A stretch of DNA of 64,000 nucleotides from Phallusia mammillata (GCA_003260075.1 QLIY01000085.1:146858-210857); one strand, 5' to 3'. Shown: positions 35,518-54,284, numbered from the stretch's first letter. Notes: generated from the letters alone by a model not told the origin. Numbers and translations: made by a program.

Positions 35518-35601
35518 ATGGAAGAATTCCCCAGTCTCGGTGGCGCCCCTGGTGGCGGTTCCCAGGCTGCCGCTACTCCCGCATGGGGGCGCCGCAAATA
35601 A
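21788..35601 (+). CDS. HDLBP: Vigilin, multi-KH RNA-binding protein (HDLBP), 27 coding exons
   Basis: Exons: 21788-21818, 22123-22271, 22428-22646, 22950-23156, 23279-23371, 23450-23572, 23703-23786, 24424-24546, 25175-25282, 25554-25658, 25847-25951, 26322-26435, 26794-26898, 27346-27459, 27972-28082, 28167-28274, 28788-29093, 29543-29677, 30746-30964, 31580-31715, 32416-32528, 32845-32997, 33520-33606, 33972-34115, 34502-34786, 35103-35228, 35462-35601. The frame is open throughout except at C49 in the last exon (35469-35517), which I read as a placeholder; without it the protein is about 1230 aa (human 1268). A Pro-rich N-terminus precedes a degenerate KH and 14 further KH units. GxxG loops include GKGG, GARG, GKKG, GQKG, GRGG and GRRG; KH3 and KH11 lack a clean GxxG. 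The C-terminus has the APWH and EEFPSLG motifs. Vigilin binds RNA and ribosomes in the cytoplasm and ER. Nearly all introns are phase 0. Confidence 0.95.
27853..27936. repeat. Hairpin-forming dispersed repeat (copy 1, vigilin intron 14)
   Basis: GTTGCGCAGCTATTTCCGGC is followed by CTTGGTGA, a roughly 33-nt loop, and TCACCAAG. The same arrangement recurs at 55140-55210, so it is a dispersed element with an 8-bp inverted repeat. Confidence 0.6.
28269..28419. repeat. Direct copies of about 70 bp around C10
   Basis: 28269-28339 recurs at 28350-28419 with small differences, separated by C10 (28340-28349). The copies include the donor of the vigilin exon ending at 28274. Only the first copy has the exon in front. 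Confidence 0.85.
29063..29315. repeat. Diverged direct copies around C10, including part of a vigilin exon
   Basis: The end of the KH10 exon and intron (29063-29183) recurs after C10 (29184-29193) with synonymous-type differences and small indels. This looks like two alleles placed in tandem. Confidence 0.8.
29755..30273. repeat. Direct copies of about 254 bp around C10 (vigilin intron 18)
   Basis: 29755-30008 and 30019-30273 are near-identical, with C10 at 30009-30018 between them. Each copy carries a TGACGTCA palindrome (29822, 30086). Confidence 0.88.
30289..30760. repeat. Diverged direct copies around C10, reaching into a vigilin exon
   Basis: 30289-30496 ends with a partial copy of the exon start at 30746 (acceptor plus GAAAACAT). 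After C10 (30497-30506) the region restarts and continues into the real exon. The copies differ noticeably. Confidence 0.8.
30640..30715 (-). repeat. tRNA-derived SINE-like sequence (second, diverged copy at 30397-30465)
   Basis: On the minus strand the segment has a box A-like AGCTCAGTTCGTACAGC and a T-arm GTGGGTTCGAATCCCAC. The acceptor stem does not pair, so it is not an intact tRNA. It is followed by a T/A-rich tail. The second copy lies in the duplicated region before the C10 join. Confidence 0.55.
31094..31175. repeat. 82-nt poly-C tract next to a truncated hAT end
   Basis: C82 is followed at 31176-31222 by TAGTTGGGAACCGC and then TTTGAGAACCACTG. The latter is the same right inverted repeat as in the element at 672-1288. 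The left end of the element is missing and presumably lies in the unresolved gap. Confidence 0.7.
31342..31536. repeat. Direct copies of about 90 bp around C10
   Basis: 31342-31431 recurs at 31442-31536, with C10 at 31432-31441. The second copy has a 4-nt insertion, as expected of another allele. Confidence 0.85.
31769..32000. repeat. Direct copies of about 110 bp around C10
   Basis: 31769-31887 recurs at 31898-32000 with a roughly 17-nt deletion and one substitution visible. C10 is at 31888-31897. Confidence 0.85.
33318..33395 (-). repeat. tRNA-like SINE fragment
   Basis: On the minus strand GGGTTCGAATTCC resembles a T-arm/box B, preceded by a degenerate box A region. It lies in the vigilin intron before the exon at 33520. 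I see no functional tRNA fold. Confidence 0.35.
33738..33957. repeat. Direct copies of about 104 bp around C11
   Basis: 33738-33841 recurs at 33853-33957 with a handful of substitutions, separated by C11 (33842-33852). Confidence 0.85.
35469..35517. repeat. 49-nt poly-C tract inside the vigilin last exon
   Basis: C49 interrupts the codon after GTCGAT. Removing it, with one duplicated A, gives Val-Asp directly followed by MEEFPSLG, the conserved vigilin C-terminus, ending at TAA 35599-35601. As written it shifts the frame. Confidence 0.85.
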
Positions 35602-35831
35602 AGCGTTCCCTTGACAACGCCGGAGGTGCCTTATTACCTTGCAAAGAAAAAAATTCAACTTTTGACTAACACTTGTAAATGCGATCACAATGTTTACAGT
35701 TTTCACTTAGCGTCGCAAAGATAATTTATTGTTGTTACGTCACTGACTGATGACGTCATGCTTCTGACGTGTTGACACTGTATACTGCCTCCTGCGGTAT
35801 GACACCTAAAGCAATGCCTGTAATGCGAAAA

Positions 35832-35841
35832 AATAAATAAA
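35832..35841 (+). promoter_or_regulatory. Vigilin polyadenylation signal (overlapping AATAAA pair)
   Basis: Two overlapping AATAAA hexamers lie about 230 bp after the stop codon, a suitable place for the 3' end. Confidence 0.6.
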
Positions 35842-38172
35842 AGCCCATATAGTTCTGTTCATAGATTCGCATTTAACTTTGGTGCTAGATGGTGGCCTTC
35901 CCCCAGAAAACTGCTTCGTACTTCTATTTGCTTTATTGTCCACTTTTCATTGCTTTGAAGACCAAAAACAAATCGAAGTAGCAATTTTGTGCCATACTTA
36001 TCGATACATTGTCTACTTTAGTGTGTTTTTGCCCATCCGTCGCCAAGCCTGTAAATACAATTGCGGAAGGCTCTATTGGCCTCCCTTGAACCCCATTGTG
36101 TGCAATACATTCACCCCTGTAGGCACCACGAACAATTTGTCGTGCATTTTGAACCCAGAGTCGCCGATGTGCTTAGTTCTCAAGCCCTATCTCTCTGTTA
36201 TGGTGTTGTGTGTGATATCTCGTTGTGAAAAAATGAACTCCATGTATTTGTTGTGTAGACTCGCCTTCGCCACAACTGACGTTTGCAGGATTCGGCAAAC
36301 TTAATATAGAATGCATTGCAAGCAATCGTCATTTCTTTAGTCAACCGTAGTTTAGCCATTATTTGACCATTAAGTTATACGGCTTAAACTTTAGTAGTAG
36401 AGCTAAGTCAGTTTCTAAGCACCTGTTCATTTAATTACAGAAGTTAAGTTGCAAAAGTTCAACACGTAAGCATCGATTTGCGATATAACGGATGTAGTTA
36501 CCTGAAACATACTTTAATACCTTATATTTTGAAAGGGTATGAATTTTATAATCGAGATGACAGTTTTAGTTGTTTAGGCACAACTAACTATTCTGTACGA
36601 TTTTACCTGCCCTATTGAGTATTCAGGTTCAATAAAGCACGGATCGTTGTTGGACAAAGTGAACATGAAGTGACAAAAACGACGATTTGGCAAAATAATA
36701 GTTTTGTGATATCTGCTAGTGACAACATGAACAGTACCTGCTTGTCAAAGCGTTATAGCCTACATATGATATTTGTTAGGGGAGACAAAATATCTAAAAC
36801 TAAACCCCAGCGGTCCATGGTTTTGGTTTATACAAAGCCACTGATGTAAACAACGTATTGGTTTTAACGGAAGTAAAGTCTTTAATACGACACGTAATTG
36901 ATTTGAAATGACCAATTTTAAGAAACTTACCAACACTGCATCATTATTATCTTATTCAAATAGAAAAAATGTAAGAATAACATTTTTAAATTACACAAAA
37001 CGAAAAACGAAGGTGCCTCAAAAGTCAAGTCATGAAAGTACAGTATCACGAGTTGACTGGACGGCCGGACATATAATATGTTTTAGCCAGGGGCAGTTCG
37101 TGGCTAATGTTGTACATTCGCGTCTGGAACTTCTTCCAGCTGGGTAAGAAAGGCAACAGTAAAGCGGCCATTGTAAGGTCTGCGGCACCCAATGAACACA
37201 GAATGCCAGAAGGCAAACTGACACTTTTCAGTACATCTGGCAATTTTACTTTGACTTTTGACTGGTCTAGTTAATCATCTACTAGTAAGTGCTGAATGCC
37301 AGTAATAGTGTTGTTATCATAAAATAACAACCAAAGCCGCAAGTTAAGTTTGCATTAGATTCTAAAGTTAGAAAGTCTGACTTAACATTTACTGTAGTCA
37401 AGAAATTTTAGCAGAGTACAAGAGATCATTTACAGGCTTGATGTGCAACTTTCAGCATCATAATAACAGAGCGGTTGACAATTTATTGAACCCAGTTATT
37501 CACCTATTTCTTAAACCACAAGGAAATGAAAAGGAGTACAGTGCAATGGGGTTTGCAACATTTATGTACAACCTATAAGAAGTAAAAGGCAGAAACTTTG
37601 CCATTTCTTTTTACGACTGCCACTACCTAGCCTGATGTCTGCAGACACGTTTTATACGCAATCGTGACTGCATAAAACAGTCCAATATGTTACCACAGCA
37701 CGTTCAAACCCGGTTACTTTTCTTGCATCGTGTCGCCTAATGTCATGCAGAGTCAGTTCTAACCAGTGGGTAAATATTTATTTTACCCAAACACCTAATA
37801 TCAACAAAACGCTCCTCAATGGTATAATTTTATCCGCCAAGACTGTTTAAACAAACAAGAAGTAGGTTACATGTACAAGAACAACTGTACTTGCGTTTCA
37901 CATTCAACGCTTGACTAACCACGCGCGACCTTTTTTCAAACGACAACTGCATTGGCTTTCAGCACTGCCGAAACAGTTATTTTCTTGTATGACTTGCAGT
38001 ATTTTTGCAGCTACTGCTCTTCAGTATATTTTATTGTATCTGTTAGTGGCAAAGGAATTATGAAATCAGATTCTAAGCAGTAACAATTTAGTTGTTTGTT
38101 GATCTTGAGAACTATTTGTTGTTTTGAAACATTTCTCCCTTTCAAGTTTCTGCAGATTTTTAAAGTCCAAGG
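35842..38172. other. Vigilin to P450-A intergenic region
   Basis: A 141-codon open frame (35879-36304, plus) has no recognisable family and is probably chance. The segment 37046-37243 (minus) shows an open frame with a paralogous, frame-broken relative near 55823. The rest shows nothing I can name. Confidence 0.4.
37046..37243 (-). other. Unrecognised open segment with a diverged relative upstream of P450-D
   Basis: The minus-strand frame begins MPDVLKSVSL and includes ISHELPLAK. The block TTTTAGCCAGGGGCAGTTCG (plus) recurs at about 55824 with a 2-nt length change that breaks the same frame. Each copy lies 1.1-1.7 kb before a P450 start, so it may be 5' flank duplicated with the genes or a gene fragment. 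I do not recognise the protein. Confidence 0.35.
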
Positions 38173-42615
<4,443 letters not shown>

Positions 42616-42879
42616 AACTTGTAAGGTATAAATACAACTTAAAGACAAATTATTGTACATGACTGTTCAAAAAGTTGATTCTCTGCTCATGGTAAAGCAC
42701 GGATATTATTAAATCCTTAGCCCCCCCCCCGTTCACGTCCCACCTGCATATAATATGATTATACATTCACGATGAAACGTGTAAGGTATAAATACAACTT
42801 AAAGACAAATTATTGTAGATGACTGTTCAAAAGTTGATTCTCCGCTCATGGTAAAGCACGGATATTATTAAATCCTTAC

Positions 42880-43853
42880 ATTGCTTGATTGTAAATTACA
42901 ATTTCGATTTTGTTTCCATCGGTGTTTTTATTTTAAATCAGCTGCACAATACTGAAAAACTTGACACTCCTAAAAGATTTATTGATGTTGAGCAAATTCG
43001 TTAAGATTATTAAAAGTTATAAGCGTCAATGATCATTGTTAGTTGAAACCATTGGTGGCCATATCTTGTTTTTGAAACCTAGAAACGTTTTCAAAGGTAG
43101 CAATACGACAGACCAGTTAGGGAGGCGTATAGGCATATTTTCTCATCACGTTTTGTTCTAAACCGTGACGATATGACTTGGCGTCCGTACAATTGCTGCA
43201 CGTCTGTACATCAACACTCAAATGACTGTTTTTTCTCACAGCAGACCGTTTAACGGCTATGCGATTGCACCCCGTTTTACGAATCATTTTAAAACTAGTC
43301 TAACTACGCAGCGTGAAAAAATATATGTTTAACTCGTTATCTCTCCATTGTAAATGTACGCATATGTGTAGAAGTATAACGTTGTGCATATTTTTTTGGA
43401 AAACATATCATTTTTTCTACTAAAAATGTTAAAACAGAAAAAAATAGTATGAAACAAACGTGCAGCCGTTTCAAATGATGTGTTTGAGTTATTCTTTCTT
43501 AAAGCTAACTGTTTATAGTTTTGCAGGTTAATAAGTCCAAGCCAAGCGCTATACGTAAAAACTGTGGCATAGCCTGTGAGTTTTCTACGCTTCTTTGGGA
43601 CAACTTTAAATCTATTAACAAATTTTCACACACTAAGTTGTAAGGATCGATTACGTTTGCTGTTCGTCTGTTCAGCTTTTTCATTTGTGGTGTTGTATTA
43701 GTGTATGGTTTGTTTTGCAGTTGACGAAATTACATTATGTTTTATCCCGTCTTATAATACAGTGACATTTTGGTAATTTGTTTCATAACCGACTTATTTT
43801 TTTTCAGAACGGTTTTCGACTTTTAAGTTTCTATTAATAGTTTAAATATAGGA
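42880..43853. other. P450-A to P450-B spacer
   Basis: The spacer is AT-rich with no coding exon or element recognised. A pyrimidine tract with TTTTTTTTCAG at about 43797-43807 lies about 46 nt before the P450-B start. It could be a 5' UTR or spliced-leader acceptor. Confidence 0.45.
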
Positions 43854-47008
<3,155 letters not shown>

Positions 47009-47091
47009 GATGTTGGGGTTTATATAAGTTTAAACACAGGTTGCTGGGAAACTGATTGAGCATCGTTTCGATATTCACTTTTTGAGAAATT

Positions 47092-47530
47092 GTTGAACTG
47101 ATTTTAAAACTATATCACACTAAACCATAACATTGTGTGCGTTTTGATGCAAGTGAAAGGAGAAGCAAAAGAGCAATATTTGATTGTTATTTAAACAAAT
47201 AACCAGATATATATTGCGGACCATGTACACAAAATGTAATATACAATGTTCAGGTAAAACATTTAAACACTGCATAAACGCAGCGCTTACAAAAGCAAAA
47301 ATGATGTAAATCAAAGTCCCCCCCCCCGTTGAACTGATTTTAAAACTATATCACACTAAACCATAACATTGTGTGGGTTTTGATGCAAGTAAAAGGAGAA
47401 GCAAAAGAGCAATATTTGATTGTTATTTAAGCAAATAACCAGACAAAATGTAATATACAATGTTCAGGTAAAACATTTGAACACTGCATAAAAGCAGCGC
47501 TTACAAAAGCAAAAATGATGTAAATCAAAG
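47092..47530. repeat. Direct copies of about 210 bp around C10
   Basis: 47092-47317 recurs at 47328-47530; the second copy lacks about 22 nt. C10 is at 47318-47327. Confidence 0.85.
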
Positions 47531-47794
47531 GCGTTTCCCATTTGAAAGGAGCATACCAAACGAAGATTATGTAAAAAGTAAAGACGTTTTGCCTTGTAAG
47601 TAAAGCAAGAAAGTACATCTACATAAATAGTGATGTTTTCGCCATTAAAGTCATACTTTTTAGATTTTAAATTCAATGGAGAAAATCGTCTATGCGCTAT
47701 GTTACGAGTATTTTAAAGTAGTAAAAAGTAAGAAAGTCCGCTGTTTGAAACTTTTAGAAGTTCAGTATAAGAAGACAGCCAGAATTACACAAAG

Positions 47795-47906
47795 CTCTAA
47801 AACCGTTTCGACTCCTAGGAATACCCCCCCCCCGTTTATGATTTTAAATCTAATGCTTTCGCATGACAACCGCTACACTCTAAAACCGTTTCGACTCCTA
47901 GGAATT
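47795..47906. repeat. Short direct copies (about 29 bp) around C10
   Basis: CTCTAAAACCGTTTCGACTC and the following bases occur at 47795-47823 and 47878-47906. C10 (47824-47833) and 44 nt of other sequence lie between them. Confidence 0.75.
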
Positions 47907-48313
47907 AATCATAGTACGCAAACTCACGCGATAACTGAAGTTTTTACAGGTCATCCAAGGCCGTTGTCTGGTATTGTACGGCGAGAGATGTCACGTTAGA
48001 CAAATGTTACATTTTAAATCTAAAAAATGTAGTACAACGATGAGCTCATCACTTGATGGTGGGCGCATTGATAGTTTCTGTTTCAGTTACGACGAAGTAT
48101 ATCAAGACAAAACATTTTGTTTACAAAAAGTTACTAGCGACATAATTCTGCACCAGCATAGTAATGCACAACCCGGTGTTGCCGTTGCGTACCAGTAGTG
48201 CAGGGATCACCAAACTCCGACGCCATTTCATCCTACCAGCGAGAGTGTTCGGTCTTAATAGATATCTTGGAAAAACTAAAGTATGAGTTAAGCGTCGAAA
48301 AATAATTTCACGT

Positions 48314-48830
48314 AAAAGTATTTCTGCAACAACATGTAGGATAAAGTTCACATAGTTTGATCCAAGTGCAGTTTGTTACATCATACCATATACTAAAACT
48401 ATCAATGCCTTTATTGTGCGCAAACAAACGCCTTTCTGTTGATAACTGTGATGGAATAAATGAGATAAGCCTGTAGCAGGGATTCTACAATTTTCAACAT
48501 TTTTTCTATTTTGACAGTAGCCCCCCCCCCCTGGAATAAATGAGATAAGCCTGTAGCAGGGATTCTACAATTTTCAACACAATTTTTCTATTTTGACAGT
48601 AGGACGATCTGACTATAAAAACGATTGCACTCTTGTTGGTCCTGGAAAGACACGCGTTAGGGCTTGCAACCTACGTTCTCCTCGCAAGATGTTTTTAATG
48701 TTAACCGGCCAGCTGTGACAAAATAACTCCTACTATGATTAACTGATTGATCCCCCCCCCCAAAGTATTTCTGCAACAACATGTAGGATAAAGTTCACAT
48801 AGTTTGATCAAAGTGCAGTTTGTTGCATCA
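48314..48830. repeat. Non-adjacent direct copies with C10
   Basis: 48314-48382 recurs at 48762-48830, right after C10 (48752-48761) and before C67. The order suggests misplacement of an allelic contig. Confidence 0.75.
48452..48602. repeat. Direct copies of about 70 bp around C11
   Basis: 48452-48520 recurs at 48532-48602, with C11 at 48521-48531. Confidence 0.85.

Positions 48831-48832
<2 letters not shown>

Positions 48833-48899
<67 letters not shown>
48833..48899. repeat. 67-nt poly-C tract
   Basis: C67 lies between two blocks that are not copies of each other. It is probably a sized gap. Confidence 0.75.
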
Positions 48900-48900
<1 letters not shown>

Positions 48901-49114
48901 TTAAATCTTGCTGTAATTCTAGCTGTCTTTTTATACGGAAATTCTAAAAGCTTTAAACGGCGACTTTCAAATTTTTAACACCTGCAACATACCGTAAAGA
49001 TACCCCCCCCCCGTTAAATCTTGCTGTAATTCTAGCTGTCTTTTTATACGGAAATTCTAATAGCTTTAAACGGCGACTTTCAAATTTTTAACACCTGCAA
49101 CATACTGTAAAGAT
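48900..49114. repeat. Direct copies of about 102 bp around C10
   Basis: 48900-49002 recurs at 49013-49114 with two visible substitutions. C10 is at 49003-49012. Confidence 0.87.
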
Positions 49115-49181
49115 TATCTCCTTAATTGAATTCAAAATCTAGAAAGAATAACTTTAAAAGGCGAAAACATCACTACTCATT

Positions 49182-49514
49182 TTATATTTACTTCCTTGTT
49201 GAACTCAGAAGGCAACACTACACTTTTTTTACTTTTCACACAAATCTTTATGCTTTAAATGGGCAACGCCTCTGACGTACGTCATTTTTCCTTTTTTTAA
49301 ATGCTATAAACCTGTTCAAAACCTTAAACATTTAAGTCCGCCCCCCCCCCTTATATTTACTTCCTTGTTGAACTCAGAAGGCAACACTACACTTTTTTAC
49401 TTTTCACACAAATCTTCGTTTATTATGCTTTAAATGGGCAACGCCTCTGATGTACGTCATTTTTCCTTTTTTTAAATGCTATAAACCTGTTCTAAACCTT
49501 AAACATTTAAGTCC
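49182..49514. repeat. Direct copies of about 160 bp around C10
   Basis: 49182-49340 recurs at 49351-49514 with small indels. C10 is at 49341-49350. Confidence 0.85.
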
Positions 49515-51328
49515 CTGAGCTATACACAATAACTGCAAAATACGATGGGCGAAGTGTACATGGAAAAGAATAATATTTAATAATCGATCATTGTCAAAGC
49601 ATGTCTTAGTAAACCGTGTGAATTGGTCGTTTTCCGGAAATGTTTATACGATTCTTTATGTTTGTTGCAAGCCCTATCATGTGCACATGGCATGAAATTT
49701 TTCATTTGTATGAAATATTTGTGTACATGGTCATTTCTCTTTCATTTAAAACAACAGTCAACTATAGCTTGTATGCTTCTCCCTTTACTTGCATCAAAAC
49801 ACACTTCGCCAAAACGGTAAACAAAGTTATGGTTTCGTGTGATAAAGTTTTAAAATCAGTTCAACAACTTCGCAGCAAGTGAATATCCAAGCGCTATTAA
49901 ATCATTTTCCAGCAACCCGCGTTTAATATAAACCCCAGCATCTTATCTGGACTGTAGGATCATATTGTATGTGGGAGGAACATATAAGAGAGCGTTGGTT
50001 CCATCATCGAGAGAAGGCGGATCATTAGCGTCAAGAGATATCCTAAACCGCTGAATAATGGTAATAAGGAATATCCACAGTTCTGTCCGGGCCATCTGCT
50101 CGCCCATGCAAACTCTTGCCCCGGCGCCAAATGGGATCACGTGTTTGGAATTGGTAAAGTTTCTATTTTCAACTAGGTGTCGCTGTGGCTCAAATTTGTT
50201 TGGATTTTTCCAGTTTTTTTTTTTCAAGTTTCGTCGTTATGGACTTGCCAGAGGTTAGTAAACACCTGTTAAAAGAGATCTTATGTTGCTTAATTTGTCA
50301 ACCCAATTTCAAAGATGCTCAAAATTCGTTAAATTTTAGATGAAGGTTTACCTGAGTGCCCTTAGGAATACGATAGCCACGAATTGTAACGTCCTTGGTG
50401 GTAGAGCGTGGCAACGAAAGTGGTACCAGAGTCTTAAACCTCATAATTTCATGCAGCACTGCACACGAGAAAGGCATCTTCTGGCGGTGAGATAAGCTCG
50501 GTGTTCCATCTTTTCCTGGAAAGGAGAGACACTAATAAGTTTACAATTAATCCAAGCAGTGGTGTTTACTGGCAACTACTGGCAGACAATCCTTTAGAGT
50601 TTAATTAAAATCACCAGGTGATTCTCAAACATTCTCAGATTTTTGAAACAGATTAAAACGTTCGGTTTAATTAATGCCACACCCGTTACAGGTACAAAGA
50701 ACAATAAATTAGTAAAACAATGTAATGATAATATGATGGGTGAAGTACTGAAAAATCACTGCCCTAACCCAAAACAGGATTATATGTGTAACCAAACGCT
50801 CACCAATGACATTGTCAATTTCCTTTGCCATTTTTTCTTGGACATCCTAATGAAGCATCAGACACAAAAGAGCCCAACTCAAAGTTGAAGAGGTGGTTTC
50901 TGTTCCCGCCCACAACAAGTCAAAACAGAAGTCTTGGCAGTTCTTTAAACCAATTTGTTACTAATCTGATGACCTTGTTATACAAATATAAGTACCTCAA
51001 ACACAAAGTTGTCGTCCTTGTGAGCAAAGCTCTCCAAATATCCATCCAAAATATCCCAAATGTCGTTGGGATCAAAAGTGGATTTGTGTTCATTGATAAG
51101 TTCACCAATCATCGCTGTGTTAAAACAAACAAAAAACATTAATTTGTTGCCAAAAAGCAAAGCAGAAACAGCGAGTATTTATGATTAGCAATTTATCTAA
51201 CAAATAACGTGGTCTGGGGCCCCTTATTTTTTAAACAAGTTAATGCCTCTTAATTTGCCAATCCCACAAACGGTAATGTGAAGTACCTCGTATTAGATTA
51301 GCTGACGAAACAATGTTTTGAACATGCT

Positions 51329-51353
51329 CCCCCCCCCCCCCCCCCCCCCCCCC
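51329..51353. repeat. C25 tract inside pseudogene C exon 5
   Basis: The tract replaces the stretch that in P450-B encodes VPPFTR. It is probably a join, not the cause of the pseudogene state, since separate nonsense changes exist. Confidence 0.75.
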
Positions 51354-51816
51354 GTCGCACAGAAACGGAAGAAAAATTAGGAGATTCGTCTTCCAGTCAC
51401 CTAAGCGCTTGCCTCTGAAAGCGCATTATTTGTCAAGGCATTTCGTAATTTTCGTATTTCGCATTACAAGTTAGTTTTGTTAAACTAGAACAGTCAGACC
51501 ATATTATTTTGTTTTGTTTCGTTAAGCCTGCACTTAACTGGTAACCTCTTTTCCATTGCCTGGAAGCCTGGTTAGCCTGTACAGCGGTGCATTTGGCAGC
51601 CAAGTACAAAAAAACCCTTTAATGATGGGCTTTCTTTTGTGCTAAGTGACATGGGCGACCATTGATGTTGTTTGTTCTATCTTGTGTTTTTATGTTTTAT
51701 CGTCCTTACAAAGTGTGTAATCTTGGATTTCGTGGTAAATCATTATTTCAAAGTTGTAAGTCATTATAAAATAAAGGTGACAGTCACTTAAAATTGAGTT
51801 AAAAAAAATTGAGACT

Positions 51817-52168
51817 GGGGTATTTGGTTAGTTTGACAATCGTAGTATCACACCTAAAACCGTTCGACCATCAAAATAGTTCTGTATCGCTGATTTATTC
51901 TAGATTTATACAACCATCAGGTTTAACCACTCTTTAATTTCACAACTACACATTGCATTTTCACAACAAACCACTGTAAATAAAAATTAAGCAACCCCCC
52001 CCCCGGGGTATTTGGTTAGTTTGACAATCGTAGTATCACACCTAAAACCGTTAGACCATCAAAATAGTTCTGTATCGCTGATTTATTCTATATTTATACA
52101 ATGATGGTTTAACCACTCTTTAATTTCACAACCACACATTCAAACCACTGTAAATAAAAATTAAGCAA
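51817..52168. repeat. Direct copies of about 170 bp around C10
   Basis: 51817-51994 recurs at 52005-52168 with small deletions. C10 is at 51995-52004. Confidence 0.86.
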
Positions 52169-52221
52169 AAAAGGAAAATAACAACAGGTAAATAAACTAG
52201 CAATCAATCAAACATAGTGCT

Positions 52222-52489
52222 TTGAAAATACGTCCCAAAAACAACTGAAAATCTTCATTTAAGTAAAAGTCCTAATCCAAAAATAGGGTTACAGAGTAAA
52301 AAAAATATCAAAAAGCACACTTTGCCCCCATGGACGAAATTATTGAAATACCCCCCCCCCTTGAAAATACGTCCCAAAAACAACTGAAAATCTTCATTTA
52401 AGTAAAAGCCCTAATCCAAAAATAGGGTCACAGAGTAAAAAATTTATCAAAGAGCACACTTTGCCCCCATGGACGAAATTATTGAAATG
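52222..52489. repeat. Direct copies of about 129 bp around C10
   Basis: 52222-52350 recurs at 52361-52489. C10 is at 52351-52360. It lies in intron 2 of pseudogene C. Confidence 0.87.
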
Positions 52490-54035
52490 CTTTCTTACTC
52501 ACAATTGTACTCGTGTTAAATTTGTACCTTCGTATAGAAGACATGCCGAACCGGAGATGGGAACGCAATACTGGACCTCCAGGTACCGCGCCAATTCCGT
52601 TTGCTGAAAATATATTCAAGAGTCGTACGAAAGGTCGTTCATGAAATTCCTCGCTTTGTTTAACCAAGGTCTGCCGAAAAAGAAAACAGACAGCTGAGTT
52701 AAAATGCGCCACTTTATCCATATTCATTATGTCATGATTTTAGCAACCGAAAAACGTTTTTTGTTATATCTAAGGCGCTCGCCAGCACACATACCTCAAT
52801 GACAGTTTCATAATTGTTGAGAACCACGCAGTTTTGCCAACCCATGGTCACAGATATGATGGGACCATATTTCTTACCCCAAGCGCCGAAGTCTCTTTCT
52901 GGAAAACTGCTAAGATAAGGAAGTATTCCCAGTAGGGGAAGTCCCCTCGGACCTGGTGGAGATTTTTTAAATTTTGGATACCACCAATGGAAAAGCAGGA
53001 CGACCAGAAACGTAAAAATGAGCAACAAAGCAAACATGACGATTGAAGTGTTATTACCCTGATGCAGGCGACTCGAATAGGACGTTGAAACGTCTATAAA
53101 AACAAATATATTGTCAGACGATAATTTACTTTGTAAGCATGCATGTGTTCAGTTTCGCTATCAGCATAAAGTTGTAGTAAAGAAATTTTTATGTAACCAT
53201 TACCTTTATTGCTAAACTAAAGTTTGTAAAATTCTTTAAGGAGAAAATGCAAAGACTGCTACAAACAATGCAACCGTTTTTTAACAGAGCTGGATGCAAC
53301 GGTCTTACTTTAGACACCAAACAATCGGCTTAAAACCGCATTTAATCCTAGTTTTTCGAACCCCTAAAAAATTTCGCACATAGCTACTAAAGCATGTAAC
53401 GCCAAACACGCTTGTCAGGCATTAAATCGAGTAGGCTACATTCCAAATAAAGAAACTTTAGAAAATATAAGCAAATATTTAACAAACACATAAGTTTGAC
53501 GAGGTTTAAAACGCTTAACGCGATATAGTGTAAGAAAAGTAAAACAAACTGAGTTTTGACTTAAACATGTTGCAGTACCACAGACTGCCATACGGGATCA
53601 TATATACTTCATGCTGTCACGACTCAGAAGAAAACATGCTAAGATTAGCCACGGGTTACCGAGCTGGTATGCACAATACGCCAAGAATCTGACACATAAC
53701 TTAACTGTTTCTAGATAAAAATATTTTACATAGCCACCAATGTTACCATTAATAAAATTTATATTAATTGACACCTACGTTATATTGAACAAAAAAAATT
53801 GCACGTTTTGAAATTAAAAATAAGTATTTGACCGGAAGTTCACATCTAAAGTGACACATCTGTTCAACAACATACAAGTCCACGTGGGTAAGCAAACATT
53901 ACAAACCTGACTGTACTACACTGTACACACAACACACAAGATGTTTTAGGTGTAACAGGTGAAAAAGCAGACTTGGCAATAGTTGTGTCACAATATTCTT
54001 ACTCCGATTTTGAAAGTTGACTATTAGTCGTTAGT

Positions 54036-54284
54036 TTAAAGTTTAAGGTTATTTATGTAAAGGTTGTCTTCGTTTTCTTTGCTTTGGACTGCCTGATTCA
54101 AGAAAATGGAAGCAAACTTAACTTGGAAACTAATAACTGTAACTGGTAAAACTATTAAAGTTCTTGCTTGCCCTCTTAACTCTTTTCTGTTATGTCTAGC
54201 ATCGCCTACATCGAGTGTCCATGATCGTGCCGGAAATGCCCTCTGGTCATTTACGTAAACTACTTGTTGAATAATTCGTGACAT
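54036..54284 (-). CDS. Unrecognised 82-codon open frame
   Basis: The frame starts with ATG (MSRIIQQVVY) and ends at TAA. It has mixed composition, no membrane segment and no motif I can name. It stands alone with no clear splice partners. It may be chance or an exon of an unknown minus-strand gene. Confidence 0.15.
   Translation of the reverse strand: MSRIIQQVVYVNDQRAFPARSWTLDVGDARHNRKELRGQARTLIVLPVTVISFQVKFASIFLNQAVQSKENEDNLYINNLKL

Larger units (their letters stand above)
47009..49942. other. Tail-to-tail spacer between P450-B and pseudogene C, with many joins
   Basis: The 3' flanks of B (47009-47300) and C (49620-49942, complement) are related, so the spacer is the centre of an inverted duplication. 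Between them lie seven poly-C tracts with duplicated or out-of-order blocks. Open frames here run across poly-C or are short, and I call none of them. Confidence 0.5.
49943..53037 (-). pseudogene. Cytochrome P450 pseudogene C, inverted relative of P450-B
   Basis: Exon remnants: 53037-52795 (1), 52670-52528 (2), about 51411-51300 (5), 51114-50996 (6), 50942-50804 (7), 50515-50352 (8), 50265-49943 (9). Exons 3 and 4 are absent: intron 2 sequence like that of P450-B runs straight into intron 4 and exon 5. The C-helix WxxxR motif is lost (both the Trp and the Arg are Leu). Exon 7 has TAG at 50847-50849 where relatives have CAG. Exon 9 has TGA plus an A11 run where relatives read ThrTyrTrp, shifting the frame by 11 nt; about 6 nt are missing further on. 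Exon 5 is also cut by C25. The heme loop FGAGARVCMGE survives, so inactivation is recent. The exon loss alone would keep frame (213 nt), but the stops make function very unlikely. Confidence 0.9.

Noticed and set aside
35879..36304. 141-codon open frame after vigilin
   Set aside because: No domain, no splice context and no recognisable composition; it begins just after the vigilin polyadenylation signal and is probably chance.
47676..47999. 107-codon open frame in the P450-B/C spacer
   Set aside because: It runs through a C10 join, so the frame is artificial.
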